A DNA stretch of 64,000 nt from NCBI GenBank assembly GCA_020637365.1, contig JACJWE010000001.1, positions 650,001 through 714,000 on the forward strand, in the 5' to 3' direction. The notes under the pieces were generated by a model. It saw only the letters and a list, made by a program, of their open reading frames with translations. It had not been told where the DNA came from and searched no databases. This stretch comes from Acidimicrobiia bacterium. GTDB lineage: Bacteria; Actinomycetota; Acidimicrobiia; IMCC26256; JAGNEX01. Shown here piece by piece: positions 50,586-61,368 of this stretch; within the stretch, counting starts at the first letter, position 1; each line of letters opens with the position of its first letter. A program made the position numbers and the translations under genes.

Positions 50586-52046
50586 ATGACCTGGACCAAC
50601 GAAGGATCAGGAGGACGGGACAACCGGCCTCAACAGCGCTCACCGCGAGATATTCTCGGACGGCCGATGGATCTAGAAGCGCAAACCGCCGAAGATTCGG
50701 TTGGCGACGCGACCAAACAGCTCTTTGAAGATCTCGAACGTGCGGTTTTCGGTAATTCGGATCAGTCGAGCGGACCGACATCGGAGCGAGCCGCCTCGAC
50801 CGACGATAACGCTCAGGGCGATGCATCACCTCAGTCGCGGGCCGCTGGCACTGGCTCATCGGGCGTCGCTCCAAGCAACGCCGAATCGAGTTCGGTCGGC
50901 GCGGCACCGCACACGCGCGATGAAGCCGACGCCGCCGAACCCCATTCCGACGCCGTCTCCTCGGCCTTGCGAACAGTCTCGGCCCCATCGGGGGCTCCGT
51001 CCGCTGTGAGTGCTGGCGGTGAAGCTTCCGATCAGGCGGTCCCTTCTCAGGACGCTTCATATGAGACGGGACAACTGGTCGAAGGCGTCGTCGTCGAAAC
51101 CAACGAGCACGATGTGGTCATCCGCCTGCCCGATGGGCATGAAGGTGTGATCTCTCGACGTCACCTCTTCGGGGAAGGCATTACCGTCGCCCCCGAACCT
51201 CAGATCGGGGAATGGGTTACCGCTGCGGTACTGGTACGAGAGGATCACGACGGGCGTTTGGTCCTGTCTCGAACCTGGGCGCTCAAAACCGCTGCCTGGG
51301 ACGCTATTCACGCATCACTGACCGAAGACACCACGATCATGGGGCGAGTCGAACGCGCCGTGCGCGGCGGTCTGTCTATCGACATCGGGATCCGGGCGTT
51401 CATGCCAGGCAACCTGGTCGACGATCGTCGGATACCCGACCTGTCGATTTTTGAGAACCAAGAGATGGAAGTCAAGGTCGTCGAGGCCGATGAGCAGGCT
51501 GGCACCGTCATCGTCTCCCGCCGGGCGGTCATGCGCCGCAAACGTCGCGAGCTGGGTAAAGACCTGTGGAGCGAACTCAAGGTCGGCGACATTCGCGAGG
51601 GCGTTGTTGCGTGGCTCGCGGACTTCGGCGTGTTCATCGACCTCGGTGGTGTCGTCGGTCTGGCTCATATCTCCGAACTGTCGTGGCGACGGGTCGAACA
51701 TCCAAGTGCGTTCCTTCGACCGGGTGATGAGGTCAAGGTCCGGGTGATCAACGTCGATGAGGAACGGCAACGGGTAGGTTTGAGCATTCGCAGCCTCACA
51801 CCCGATCCACTCGAATCGATCCAGGTCGGTGAAGTACTCCCGGGTGTGATCACGAGGCTTGTCGACTTCGGTGCCTTCGTGCTCGTCGACAACCTTTTTG
51901 AAGGCCTGGTGCACATCTCCAATCTCGCCGAACATCGAATTTCGGTTCCCGAAGAGGTGGTAAGTCCCGGCCAAGAGGTCGAAGTGAAGGTGCTGGCCAT
52001 CGACGTCGAACGGCGCCGAATGGATCTGTCCCTCAAAGATGCTTGA
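50586..52046 (+). CDS. Protein with four S1 RNA-binding domains
   Basis: After about 155 disordered residues rich in Ser, Ala and acidic residues, four S1 domains follow (approximate residues 160-230, 245-320, 335-410 and 425-485). The third has DIREGVVAWLADFGVFIDLG and the fourth VLPGVITRLVDFGAFVLVDN; the first two are divergent. It resembles ribosomal protein S1 in domain layout but has a different N-terminus, and whether it is the only S1 in the genome cannot be seen. ATG 50586 follows AAGGAG. ATG 50559 in frame is an alternative. Confidence 0.85.
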   Translation: MTWTNEGSGGRDNRPQQRSPRDILGRPMDLEAQTAEDSVGDATKQLFEDLERAVFGNSDQSSGPTSERAASTDDNAQGDASPQSRAAGTGSSGVAPSNAESSSVGAAPHTRDEADAAEPHSDAVSSALRTVSAPSGAPSAVSAGGEASDQAVPSQDASYETGQLVEGVVVETNEHDVVIRLPDGHEGVISRRHLFGEGITVAPEPQIGEWVTAAVLVREDHDGRLVLSRTWALKTAAWDAIHASLTEDTTIMGRVERAVRGGLSIDIGIRAFMPGNLVDDRRIPDLSIFENQEMEVKVVEADEQAGTVIVSRRAVMRRKRRELGKDLWSELKVGDIREGVVAWLADFGVFIDLGGVVGLAHISELSWRRVEHPSAFLRPGDEVKVRVINVDEERQRVGLSIRSLTPDPLESIQVGEVLPGVITRLVDFGAFVLVDNLFEGLVHISNLAEHRISVPEEVVSPGQEVEVKVLAIDVERRRMDLSLKDA

Positions 52047-52259
52047 ACCGGTGTGAAGAGATCTGGCGCATAGGCGTCGGGCGAGGTAGCGCGACGCTCC
52101 GGCGTTGGGACCCACATGATGCGAAGGGCCTTCCGCAGGTCGCCCAAACCAACGGGCCCTTCAAATAACAAGTCAGTGGCGGCGGGAACTGCTTCGAAGA
52201 AGCACGACCCGCCGCCACCGGCGTCGATAGCGGCCCAACAGCAACCGGTCGTTCAGCGG

Positions 52260-54851
52260 CTACTCGCTTGAAATCGCGTCGAGAACCTTGAGCCGGGCAG
52301 CACGCCGCGCTGGCCACAAGGCAAAGAGAACGCCGGCGAGAGCCGTCAGTGCTGCAAGGAATACCAACTGCCCGACCGGCACCGAGACGGTGTTGATCAC
52401 GGTGTCAGGCACGATCGCGGCGATGGCAGCACCGAAGGTGACGCCGAGGAAGATGCCGAGCAACGCACCAAACATCGAGATGACCAGCGACTCGAGCAGG
52501 ATCATCAGTCGGGTTTGTCGCCGTGTCATGCCGACGGCGCGCACGAGGCCAATTTCGCGGGTCCGCTCAAAGACCGACAGCGACAATGTGACGGCTACGC
52601 CCACCATCGCGACGAGGACCGCGAATCCGAGCAGAGCGTTCACGGTCAGGAGGAACGCGTTGAGCTGGGCCTCGTTATCGTCTTGGAACTCTTCTTTGGT
52701 CTGGATTTTCAGTTGCGGATACTCCGAAAGGGCATCGCGGATCTGAGCGTCCGCTACGCCGATGTCGGTGCCCGCCGACACGGCGACCGCGGCGAAGAGA
52801 TCGCCTTTTTGATTGAAGTTGGCATCCCAGTCGCCGAGGTCGAGGACCCAGTTGTCGACCACCGAGGCGTTCTCAAAGATCGCCGCGACCCTGAACTGCT
52901 GGGGACCGCCCGCTACGGTCGTCACCGCGACGGTATCGCCGACGTTGAGGCCCAAGTCCCGAGCTGGATCCTTGTGGACCAGGATGTCGCCCGGACCAGC
53001 CTGATTGGGATCGCCGTCGACAACCCCGAGGTCGAACAGGGCGTCAATCTTGGAAAGTCGGGCCCCGGTAACCGTTTTGGTCTCGCCCTCAACCGAAATT
53101 TCGCCTTGCCGGAAGCCGGTCGACGCGCTGACGAAGTCGAGGGACTCGAGCGATTCGGCCGCAGCGGGCGAAAACTGTGTACCCGGCGAATTGGCCTGAA
53201 TGAAGAAGTCCGCAGAGATCCCCGAGGACAGCGTCGACAGAAAGGTGCTGCGAAGCGATTGTCCAACGACGGTCACCATCCCGATCATCGCGACGCCGAT
53301 CATCAGGGCAGCGGCGGTCGACGAGGTCCGGCGTGGGTTGCGGGCTGCGTTTTGACGGGCCATCTCGCCTGGAGTGCGGAACAACCGTGGCAGCGGCGCG
53401 CCGATTCCGAGGGCGAGCGGGCGGGCGAGCGCGTCGGAGAGCAACGCCACACTCAACATGAGCGTCAGGGCGCCGAGCACCAGAACCACGATCATCGCCG
53501 CGGTACCGTCGACGACGTTGAACATGGTCGCCGCTATACATGACAGGCCGAACAGCCCCGCGATGACACCGACCGCGAAGCGAATCCTCGATGACGACTC
53601 TGGTATGGCGTAATCCTCGCGAAGCGCCGCGATCGGCGGGATCCGCCGAGACTTGCGCGCCGGTGAGTACGCGGCGATCAGCGTGATGCCGATGCCGACC
53701 AGCAGCGCTGCAATAGCGGTACGCGGACGGATCTCGACCGGCCCGGCGGGTAGGCCGAAGCCGCCTGCGTCGAGCGCGGCGCGGATGCCCAAAGCGATCA
53801 ACACGCCAAGGCCCACGCCGAGCACCGTGGCGGTTGCTCCAATGGCGACCGCTTCGCCGAGAACCGAGCGCGAGATCTGCTTCGCGGAAGCTCCAAGCGC
53901 TCGCAGTAGCGACAACTCGCGCATCCGCTGGCCGATCGTGATCGTAAAAACCACAAAGATGAGCACCGAAGCAACCAGGACCGTTACAAAGGCGAACGCC
54001 AACAAGATGTTGTTGAAGATCCCAACGATCGAATTGAACCCGTCAGCCGATTCTTGGGTCAGGTCGTCAGACGTGGCGACGGTGACCCCTTCGGGCAGGA
54101 GCCATTGCACCGCTTCAGTCAGTTGACCGATATCGGTTCCTGGCTCAGCCTTGATGTAGATCGACAAGAACTGATCGGGATAATCAAAGAGTGCCTGTGC
54201 GGTCGCAGTATCAAAGACGCTGAACACCGCGCCGACGGTGTCATTGGTTTCGCCAGCGAAGTTAATCGACCCGCTCAGGACGAAGTCGGCCGGTCCGCTC
54301 AGAACCAACACCGTGTAGGTCTGGCCAATCTCGTAGTGATACTTCTCGACGGTGGTCGCATCTAAGGCGAACTCACCATCACCTGGCCAGCTGCCGTCGG
54401 CCAACGAGAGGGCCTGCAGTTCGGGATGATCACCCGCGGAGAACCCGAAGATCGGTGGTCCTTGTGTTTCGACCGCTTTGCGTTGACATCCGGGCGCGCC
54501 CTGATCGGTTCCGGCAGGAGCGATTTCGCCATCGCATTCCACGTAGGTGGGCTGGGCGTAGCCCACCAGGACGCCGTCCGCGGATTCGACTCCAGGAGTC
54601 TCGCGAATGTTCGTCAGCAGCGACGCTTCGATCGGGGTCTGTTCTTGCCGACTGCCGAAGTCGCCTTCGGCCCGGACGGCCAGGTCGAAGTTCGCGTTGA
54701 TATCGGATGACAACTGGCCGAACGTAGCTCTCAACGAGTCGGTCAGAACGAACGATCCGACTACAAATCCCACTCCAAACATCACCAGAATGGTCGTTAG
54801 AGCAAACCGAATCTTGTGGCCGCGAATCTCCCGCAGCGCGAGTCGAAACAT
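52260..54851 (-). CDS. ABC transporter permease, MacB/FtsX superfamily
   Basis: An 863-residue protein. The first helix (residues 15-37) is followed by an extracytoplasmic domain of about 220 residues. FtsX-type domain 1 has three helices (about 265-400), then come a middle helix pair, a second soluble domain, and FtsX-type domain 2 at the C-terminus (ALLGFAVLVAMVGVAVTLSL). This is the two-module type that works with a small ATPase to move or extract lipids, peptides or lipoproteins by mechanotransmission. The partner ATPase gene is 110 bp upstream on the same strand. Confidence 0.9.
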   Translation of the reverse strand: MFRLALREIRGHKIRFALTTILVMFGVGFVVGSFVLTDSLRATFGQLSSDINANFDLAVRAEGDFGSRQEQTPIEASLLTNIRETPGVESADGVLVGYAQPTYVECDGEIAPAGTDQGAPGCQRKAVETQGPPIFGFSAGDHPELQALSLADGSWPGDGEFALDATTVEKYHYEIGQTYTVLVLSGPADFVLSGSINFAGETNDTVGAVFSVFDTATAQALFDYPDQFLSIYIKAEPGTDIGQLTEAVQWLLPEGVTVATSDDLTQESADGFNSIVGIFNNILLAFAFVTVLVASVLIFVVFTITIGQRMRELSLLRALGASAKQISRSVLGEAVAIGATATVLGVGLGVLIALGIRAALDAGGFGLPAGPVEIRPRTAIAALLVGIGITLIAAYSPARKSRRIPPIAALREDYAIPESSSRIRFAVGVIAGLFGLSCIAATMFNVVDGTAAMIVVLVLGALTLMLSVALLSDALARPLALGIGAPLPRLFRTPGEMARQNAARNPRRTSSTAAALMIGVAMIGMVTVVGQSLRSTFLSTLSSGISADFFIQANSPGTQFSPAAAESLESLDFVSASTGFRQGEISVEGETKTVTGARLSKIDALFDLGVVDGDPNQAGPGDILVHKDPARDLGLNVGDTVAVTTVAGGPQQFRVAAIFENASVVDNWVLDLGDWDANFNQKGDLFAAVAVSAGTDIGVADAQIRDALSEYPQLKIQTKEEFQDDNEAQLNAFLLTVNALLGFAVLVAMVGVAVTLSLSVFERTREIGLVRAVGMTRRQTRLMILLESLVISMFGALLGIFLGVTFGAAIAAIVPDTVINTVSVPVGQLVFLAALTALAGVLFALWPARRAARLKVLDAISSE

Positions 54852-54961
54852 CGGAGTCCTTAGTCAAGAGAGACGCATCGCGATCGGCCGCGCCGACCGG
54901 CGAAGAACGTGAACGCTTTAGGATATGACCGGGTTTGTCCAGCGCAGCGGAGCCGGTGGCT

Positions 54962-55708
54962 CTAGCCGCCGAGCGACTTGATCGTGTCGAGGACCAAGTC
55001 AGCCGCAGGTTCGGTCATCTCATGGACGATGGACCCATCTGCGAGGAACACGACGCGGTCTGCATAGGACGCTGCGGTGGCGTCGTGGGTGACCATGACG
55101 ATGGTTTGACCAAACGTGTCGACCGCGGACCGCATGAAGTCGAGGATCTCACCACCCGAAGCCGAGTCGAGGTTTCCAGTCGGTTCGTCAGCGAAAACGA
55201 TCTCGGGTTTGTTTGCCAACGCGCGCGCGACGGCTACACGTTGCTGCTGGCCGCCGGAGAGCTCGTTGGGGCGATGGTTGAGGCGGTTTCCCAACCCGAC
55301 CGTTCGCACGACTTCGTCGACCCAGTCTTGATCGGGTTTACGGCCAGCGAGCGATGACGGCAGCAAGATGTTCTCGAGCGCATCGAGCGTCGGCACCAGG
55401 TTGAAGGCCTGGAAGATGAACCCGATCCGGTCGCGTCGAAGGCGTGTTAATGACGCCTCGTTGAGCGAACCCAGATCGGTGTCGCCGATGTAGGTGTGTC
55501 CGCTCGTGAGGCTGTCGAGTCCCGCCATGCAATGCATCAACGTCGATTTGCCCGAACCCGACGGCCCCATGATCGCGGTGAATTCGCCACCGCGAAAGCC
55601 GACCGAGACGTTGCGCAACGCCGTCACCTCGGTCTGTCCCGACCCGTAAACCTTGAGAGCTTGTTCGGCGCGGGCAGCGATTTTGGCTGGTGCGGTGGTT
55701 GAAGTCAC
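54962..55708 (-). CDS. ABC transporter ATP-binding protein, LolD/MacB type
   Basis: A 248-residue ATPase. Walker A is MGPSGSGKSTLMHCMAGLD, the Q loop RIGFIFQAFNLVPTLDALEN, the signature LSGGQQQRVAVARALA, Walker B IVFADEPTGNLD and the H-loop VTHDATAASY. These are textbook for the ATPase partner of FtsX-type permeases. The start is GTG 55708. It forms an operon with the permease downstream. Confidence 0.94.
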   Translation of the reverse strand: MTSTTAPAKIAARAEQALKVYGSGQTEVTALRNVSVGFRGGEFTAIMGPSGSGKSTLMHCMAGLDSLTSGHTYIGDTDLGSLNEASLTRLRRDRIGFIFQAFNLVPTLDALENILLPSSLAGRKPDQDWVDEVVRTVGLGNRLNHRPNELSGGQQQRVAVARALANKPEIVFADEPTGNLDSASGGEILDFMRSAVDTFGQTIVMVTHDATAASYADRVVFLADGSIVHEMTEPAADLVLDTIKSLGG

Positions 55709-55890
55709 GTCGACTGATTCCCTTGGTCAGATGCCTCGGTCAGGGCTGTGTGAGGCGATGCGGTGCAACGATAGTCTCTTCGCTCCTGCGGGCGAAGATA
55801 GAGCAGCGACGATCCTCCAGCTACGCCGATATCGGCCGACTCGGTCAGGACGCCTTCGGGTGATCTTTGAGGACCGTTGGGCGTCCGCTG

Positions 55891-56184
55891 TCAGCTCTCG
55901 ATCTGGCACGCGGCGCGCGATTCGACCACGGGTCGAATGAAGTCGACGATGACCGAAATGTGATCGGGATGAGACGCATACTCCAGATACCCCGCGATGT
56001 CGTCGAACTCTGCGGTCAACATGATGTGGGCGTTTGAAGGCTCAAGGCCAAGGTCGCGGCACACGGTGTAGCTCCTGATGACGTCGATCTTGGAGGGCAG
56101 GGTCCGGAGCGCGTCGATGATGGCGACGGCGTCGCTCTCTGAGGCATCTGGTCGAAGGCGTAACTGAACGGTGTGACGGATCAT
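55891..56184 (-). CDS. Dabb (stress-responsive A/B barrel) protein
   Basis: A 97-residue protein starting MIRHTVQLRLRPDAS, with FDDIAGYLEYASHPDHISVI near the end. This is the full single Dabb domain, a dimeric ferredoxin-like fold found in polyketide cyclases, monooxygenases and unassigned stress proteins. Specific function is unknown. It lies downstream of the secreted hydrolase gene on the same strand, with a 135-bp gap. Confidence 0.85.
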   Translation of the reverse strand: MIRHTVQLRLRPDASESDAVAIIDALRTLPSKIDVIRSYTVCRDLGLEPSNAHIMLTAEFDDIAGYLEYASHPDHISVIVDFIRPVVESRAACQIES

Positions 56185-56319
56185 GGCACTCGGATCGAAT
56201 GGTCGAGGTTGCGCGGGAACGTTGACCGGAGCGGAACCTCAACGCGGACTTTCTGGGCGGCCGAGAATCCTACTGCTCGAACATGGCGCTGCTGTGACCT
56301 TGGAATCGCCTCGTGGAGC

Positions 56320-58367
56320 TCACCAACCAATCAGTCCCAAATTCTTTGCGGTGATGGCAGCTAAGACCAGCGGTGACGCCGCGAGTATCCCGAACGCCTC
56401 GTACAGGTGCACCTTGCGTGGCAGGTCGACCGTCCCCGGAAAAGCCGCGTCCAGGAACTGTTCTGCAGCGGCGGTCGCATCGGGCGTATGGGTCGAGACG
56501 TGGAAGCTGACGCGCAGCACCCGGTCCCATAGGTCTTGATCCCACAACGGTCCCCAGAACGCTCTCCAGAACGCGAAGGGGTCCTCGTCGAGCGAGATGG
56601 GGGATTGACGTACCCACGGCGCGCCGGTCTGCGCGGCGTAGGCGACATCGGGGATCTGTTTGATCACCGGTCCGGTTTGAGTGAGCTCTGCGAGACGAGC
56701 GAGGCGTTCGCTGGCATGATTCGGTACGACCGGATCATCGACGACGTACTGCAGGCCCAGGGGTGATGGGGCGTTCTGGTCCGCTGGTCGTGCCATTTCG
56801 TGGGCCCAGTTGGCGGAATCGCCCGGGTCGAGAAGGATCTGCATACCAGCGATCAACACCGAAAGTTCTGCACCGGTCGCTCGGGTGGGAATCGCGGCCT
56901 GCAACCCGAGCTCATCCCAGACCACCGAGCTGAGCAACGTCTGCATGATGCCGCCGCCGGTGATCTCAAAATATGCCGCATCGATATCGGGGGCGAGCGC
57001 AACAAAGGGGACGCCGAGAAAGCCGCCAAGCGATGAACCGATATATGAAATCCTCTGCGTGTCCAGGTCGGGCTGTCCGTCTGGAGCGTTGCCGGGACCC
57101 GTCAGGTCGAGGGTCGCCATAGCCTCGGTCACCGCATACCACAGCGCGAGATTGTCGATCGGGCCTTGGAAGGTGACTCCAGCGAATCGGGGGATCCCCA
57201 CCAGGTTCGAAATATCGGATACGTCGCCACCGTCGGTTTCGATGCGGGTTCCGTGATGAGGCAGGTCGATCGTGATGAGCGCTGCTCCTCGTTCATTGAT
57301 TTGGTGTGCCCACAACAAGGAGTGGTGGGTGTTGGCTCCTAGCCCATGTCCGTGAATCACGATCGGCACCGAACCCGACTTGGCCGCTTCGGGAAGGTAT
57401 GCGATGAAGTTCACCCAGGTCTCGGTCGGTTGTCGCTGCGGATTGGTCAGCCCGGAACCTTCACGGAAGTCGTAGGTCAGGATCTGGCCTTTGACGATCG
57501 CGTGCACCGGTGGATCGGGGAGCATGCCGACGATATGGACGTCTCGTACCCGATGCGGCAGACCTGCCAGGGTGTTTGCCATCTGTGTCATCGGGGCGAG
57601 GATCTCAGATTCGGCTCGGACGGTGAAGTCGGTCATCTGGGCGACGCGGTTGAGGTCCATGCCGATCTGTGCGGCCACGGCGGCAAGGTGTTGTGGACCG
57701 CCCTCATCAGATCCGTCGAGCGCCGCGGTCACACCCGGGGCGACGGGCAGGGGTGCGCCGATCAGTTCTGAACCAGATTTCAACAAGAACGCGGCGATGT
57801 GGTGTCCAAATTCGAAATGGTCCCGCGGCCAAACCCGCAGAATGGTGGCCGGCTCATTGGCTTGTGTGGCAGCGTGGCGGTCAAATTCAACTTTGATCGG
57901 GAGGCGTCGCCCGGTTTCAAGGTCGACGACTGCGACGTGTTCATGACTCGTGGGGCCGATCGCCGGACCGGCCGTGTCGGGCAGCCGGAACAGGATGGGT
58001 CCGAGCGGCGACGCGCCGCTGGTACCGGTCAGCACGGCTTCGGGTTGTAGCGGTGGAGGCAGTTCGGCGAGCGTCTCAGCGCGGAACAGGGACCTGGGGA
58101 CGTCCAGTCGTCGGCCCGTCGGTGATGTCGCGCCTGGTGTGGTGAGGTGGTCGGATGGGAACGGCAGCAAACAGTCGCCGACCGACGAGGGATGGCAGGG
58201 GTTGTCGGATCGACCGGTGAGCGCCGACCGCTTTGCTCGGGGCCAAAAGCGCTGGCCGGGGTCGCCAACAGTGCGGAGGTGCACGTCACGATCAGAGCGA
58301 CAATCAGTACCCGGGTCAGCTGGGGCGGTGTTGTTACTCGGCGGCTTAAACGGTTCAGGGCCAGCAT
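56320..58367 (-). CDS. Large secreted alpha/beta hydrolase-like protein (one frameshift)
   Basis: The mature part has GDCLLPFPSDHLT then TPTGRRLDVP, a start common in large secreted hydrolases. HGHGLGANTHHSLL is a likely oxyanion loop and YIGSSLGGFLGVPF the nucleophile elbow. The signal peptide (LTRVLIVALIVTCTSALLA, then TPASA) is in another frame, and one missing base at G run 58198-58201 joins the two. ATG 58367 then gives about 682 residues. The C-terminus is hydrophobic (LAASPLVLAAITAKNLGLIG) and may anchor it. Substrate unknown. Confidence 0.75.
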
Positions 58368-58530
58368 CGCTGCGCTCCCTCGACTAGATCGTTGCGGTTT
58401 CGCGAGCGCACACCTAACCACAAATGGACCGAAACCGCATGCAAAGCAATTGCCAAGCGAGGTAGGTCTGGATCATCCAGGGGCTAGGCTCTCCCGACCT
58501 GATGCGGCGGGTCGCAGCTGGTGAACCCCG

Positions 58531-60087
58531 ATGTTGTTGTCGACGGTGGCGGTCGAGTTGCGTGATTCCTACGACGAACGAGCAGAAGACCTGATCGACG
58601 GTTCGGCGCCAACGGTCGATCCGTGGGCCGCTGCGCGTTCGGGCACCCAGCGATCCGGTTTCGACGCCGCAACCGTGCAGGCGCGTGCCGGTATGACAGC
58701 GGGTGCCGCCAACGTCGATGCTTTGCGGCCCGACGGTGTTGATCTTGACGGTGTTGACGTCGACGACTTCATGTTGAACGATGACCCGCCCGAGTTTGCT
58801 TCCCTGCAACGCGAACTCGCTCCGTTCCGGGCGAGGATTGGCCTGTTGATCGGTGCTGGCGTATGTGCCCTCGTGTTACTAGCGTTCATCACGAGCCGCT
58901 TCGGTTCCGATGACGAGATTGCGACCTCGGAGATCGCCGGCGACATCGACGATGTAGCGGCGGCGCCTGTCGTCGGTCCGACGCCCACCGTCGCGTCTCG
59001 CGACTGGAGCGAAGGCTCCGCCGGGCAGAGAACCGGGCCGATGCTCCCGAGTGCGTCGATTCCGAGTGCGTCGATGCCATCTCCAAACACGGTCATACCG
59101 AACTTCGCTGCGCCTTCCCTCGAGGTACCGATCGTGACCGTACCGTCGTCATCGTCGATGACGACCGGGGCGATCGACATCGGGGCGTTGCAACGGTCGG
59201 TCGCGCAAGCCGAAGCGGAACAGGCGGAACGGTCGAGTTCGCTCGAGGACCAGATCGCTGCGCGCGCGGAAATTCTCGCTGCAGAGATCGCTCGAGCGTC
59301 CGCTGAGCAGCCAGCGGTCCCTGACGTGAGCCAACCCCAGCCGACCGGCGCTGCGGACTACCGAATCCCCGTGACCTCGACGGCCGGTCTGTGGAAGCCC
59401 CAGCCAGGTGTGAGCTGGCAGATCGATTTTTCGCCCCATCCCAATCTGGATCGCAATGTCGATGTTTACGTGCTGGACCTCGACCGCGTCACAACCAATA
59501 TGGTCAGCGAACTACACGGTCGCGGGCGTCGGGTCATCTGCTACTTCTCGGCAGGAACCATCGAAGATTTCCGATCGGACTATTCGACATTTCCCCGAAG
59601 CGTGATCGGCAACACGGTGGCGGCATGGCCGAGTGAACGCTGGATCGACGTCGCCCAGGCAGACCGCGTTGGTCCGTTGATGCAGGCGCGGATGGACCGT
59701 GCTCAGGGCTACGGTTGTGACGGCGTCGACTTCGACAACGTCGACGGGTTCATGCACCCCACAGGGTTCGACATCACCAGGTCAGAACAGCTCCGGTACA
59801 ACGAGTGGCTCGCCGCGCAAGCCCATGCCCGCGGCATGTCGGCGGGCCTGAAAAACGATCTGTTGCAGGTTCCTGAGCTCGTTGACGACTACGAGTGGCT
59901 CATCTCGGAAAGCTGTATCAACTACAACGAATGCTGGCGGACGACACCTTTCATCGAAGCGGGCAAGCCCGTTCTCGGCATCGACTATTCCGGTGACCGA
60001 TTCGCCATGTGTACAGCGGCTCGGACCTTCGGGATCGACTTCATTGCCAAGAGCCGAATCCTCGGACCCGAGCATTCAGCGTGTTGA
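58531..60087 (+). CDS. Membrane-anchored GH114 (endo-alpha-1,4-polygalactosaminidase-like) protein
   Basis: The 518-residue protein has a cytoplasmic acidic N-terminus of about 100 residues, one transmembrane helix (IGLLIGAGVCALVLLAFI), and a Ser/Pro/Ala linker with a short coiled coil. The GH114 barrel starts near residue 285: WQIDFSPHPNLDRNVDVYVL, GRRVICYFSAGTIEDF, CDGVDFDNVDGF (catalytic Asp pair), GLKNDLLQVPEL. Members cut galactosaminogalactan-like polymers. Here it likely acts on a surface or environmental polysaccharide. The exact start in the first 20 residues is uncertain. Confidence 0.82.
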   Translation: MLLSTVAVELRDSYDERAEDLIDGSAPTVDPWAAARSGTQRSGFDAATVQARAGMTAGAANVDALRPDGVDLDGVDVDDFMLNDDPPEFASLQRELAPFRARIGLLIGAGVCALVLLAFITSRFGSDDEIATSEIAGDIDDVAAAPVVGPTPTVASRDWSEGSAGQRTGPMLPSASIPSASMPSPNTVIPNFAAPSLEVPIVTVPSSSSMTTGAIDIGALQRSVAQAEAEQAERSSSLEDQIAARAEILAAEIARASAEQPAVPDVSQPQPTGAADYRIPVTSTAGLWKPQPGVSWQIDFSPHPNLDRNVDVYVLDLDRVTTNMVSELHGRGRRVICYFSAGTIEDFRSDYSTFPRSVIGNTVAAWPSERWIDVAQADRVGPLMQARMDRAQGYGCDGVDFDNVDGFMHPTGFDITRSEQLRYNEWLAAQAHARGMSAGLKNDLLQVPELVDDYEWLISESCINYNECWRTTPFIEAGKPVLGIDYSGDRFAMCTAARTFGIDFIAKSRILGPEHSAC

Positions 60088-60143
60088 CCTGAGCGCAACG
60101 CTGGCGGACGGCCGTGGCGGTAACCCGCGGGTTCGGGGAGCGT

Positions 60144-61340
60144 TTACGCCCCGCCGAGTTGTGTGCTGACCAGCCCGACGAAGGACACCATCTCACCGGG
60201 GTAACCGCCTAGGTTGTGGGTCAGTGCGATGTTCTTGTCCGTCGCGATCTGACGGTCCGGTGGGGCCTCACCCCGCAACTGGAGCCAGGCCTCGTAGAAC
60301 ATCCGCAATCCCGATGCGCCAACCGGGTGACCAAAGCTCTTCAAACCCCCGTCGGGGTTCACAGGCAACTCGCCATCGAGAGCGAACGTTCCCGCCTTGA
60401 CCTCTTTCCACGCGGTGCCGCGTTCGGCGAAACCCAGGTCCTCCATGAGGACGAGTTCCGTCGGGGTGAAACAGTCATGCACCTCGGCCATGGCGATCTG
60501 TGCGCGGGGATCGGTAATGCCAGCCTGAGCGTAGGCGTCCTGAGCGCTCGCTACGACTTCTGGGAAGGTGGTGTAGTCATACCCCGGATCGATCAGACCA
60601 GAGCCGCTTCCCGCGATGAATGACAGGGCCTTGATGTAGAGCGGATTTTCACAAAAGCGGTGAGCGTCCTCAGAGCGGACCACGATGGCGGCCGCCGCTC
60701 CGTCCGCGACGCCAGCACAGTCGAAAACACCCAACTGTCCAGCTACGGCTGCGGACGAACAGACGGTTTCAGGCGAGACTTCTTTGCGGAACTGCGCCCG
60801 GGGGTTGCGGGCACCGTTGAAGTGGTTCTTGCTGGCGATGAGGGCGAGGACCTCGCGCAGCTCGGCCTTCTCGACGCCGTACCGCTTGGCATACGCGGGA
60901 GCAACGAGCGAGAACATCGCTGCGGCGGTCAGTGTTCGGTTGGTGCCGTCATGGGGGATGGGGAACGCATTGAGGCCCGAGTATCCGCTGTCCTTGACTT
61001 TCTCGACGCCGACGGCCATGGCGATGTCGTACGCACCTGACGCCACCGCGTACGACGCGTTGCGTAGTGCTTCAGAGCCGGTCGCGCAGAAGTTCTCAAC
61101 CCTGGTGACCGGTTTGCCTTCTAGTTTGAGCGGACCGGCAAGGGTGATGCCGCTCATACCCGATTGTGCCGTACCGAGCCAGTATGCATCGACGGCATCC
61201 TTGTCGATGCCAGCGCTTGTGAACGCCTCCGATGTCGCGTCGATGATGAGGTCGTCGAGGGAGCTGTCCCACAGTTCTCCGAATTTGGTGCATCCCATCC
61301 CGACGATGGCCACCCTGTCTGCAATGCCGTGTGATCCCAT
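60144..61340 (-). CDS. Thiolase, SCP-x / acetyl-CoA acetyltransferase type
   Basis: A 398-residue thiolase. VENFCATGSEALRNASYAVA has the nucleophilic Cys (about residue 84), EVHDCFTPTELVLMEDLG mid-protein, and GHPVGASGLRMFYEAWLQL the C-terminal His. This lipid-transfer-type subgroup works on bulky or sterol-like acyl-CoAs in actinobacteria. It lies 28 bp after the thiolase-like/DUF35 gene on the same strand, which fits a thiolase plus DUF35 partner complex. Confidence 0.9.
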   Translation of the reverse strand: MGSHGIADRVAIVGMGCTKFGELWDSSLDDLIIDATSEAFTSAGIDKDAVDAYWLGTAQSGMSGITLAGPLKLEGKPVTRVENFCATGSEALRNASYAVASGAYDIAMAVGVEKVKDSGYSGLNAFPIPHDGTNRTLTAAAMFSLVAPAYAKRYGVEKAELREVLALIASKNHFNGARNPRAQFRKEVSPETVCSSAAVAGQLGVFDCAGVADGAAAAIVVRSEDAHRFCENPLYIKALSFIAGSGSGLIDPGYDYTTFPEVVASAQDAYAQAGITDPRAQIAMAEVHDCFTPTELVLMEDLGFAERGTAWKEVKAGTFALDGELPVNPDGGLKSFGHPVGASGLRMFYEAWLQLRGEAPPDRQIATDKNIALTHNLGGYPGEMVSFVGLVSTQLGGA

Positions 61341-61368
61341 ATCTGGTTCCTTCAGAGTTGAGGTGCGC

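Noticed and set aside
52515..53543. 342-residue plus-strand ORF opposite the FtsX-type permease
   Set aside because: It is His/Arg/Asp-rich with no hydrophobic or catalytic pattern, an antisense shadow.
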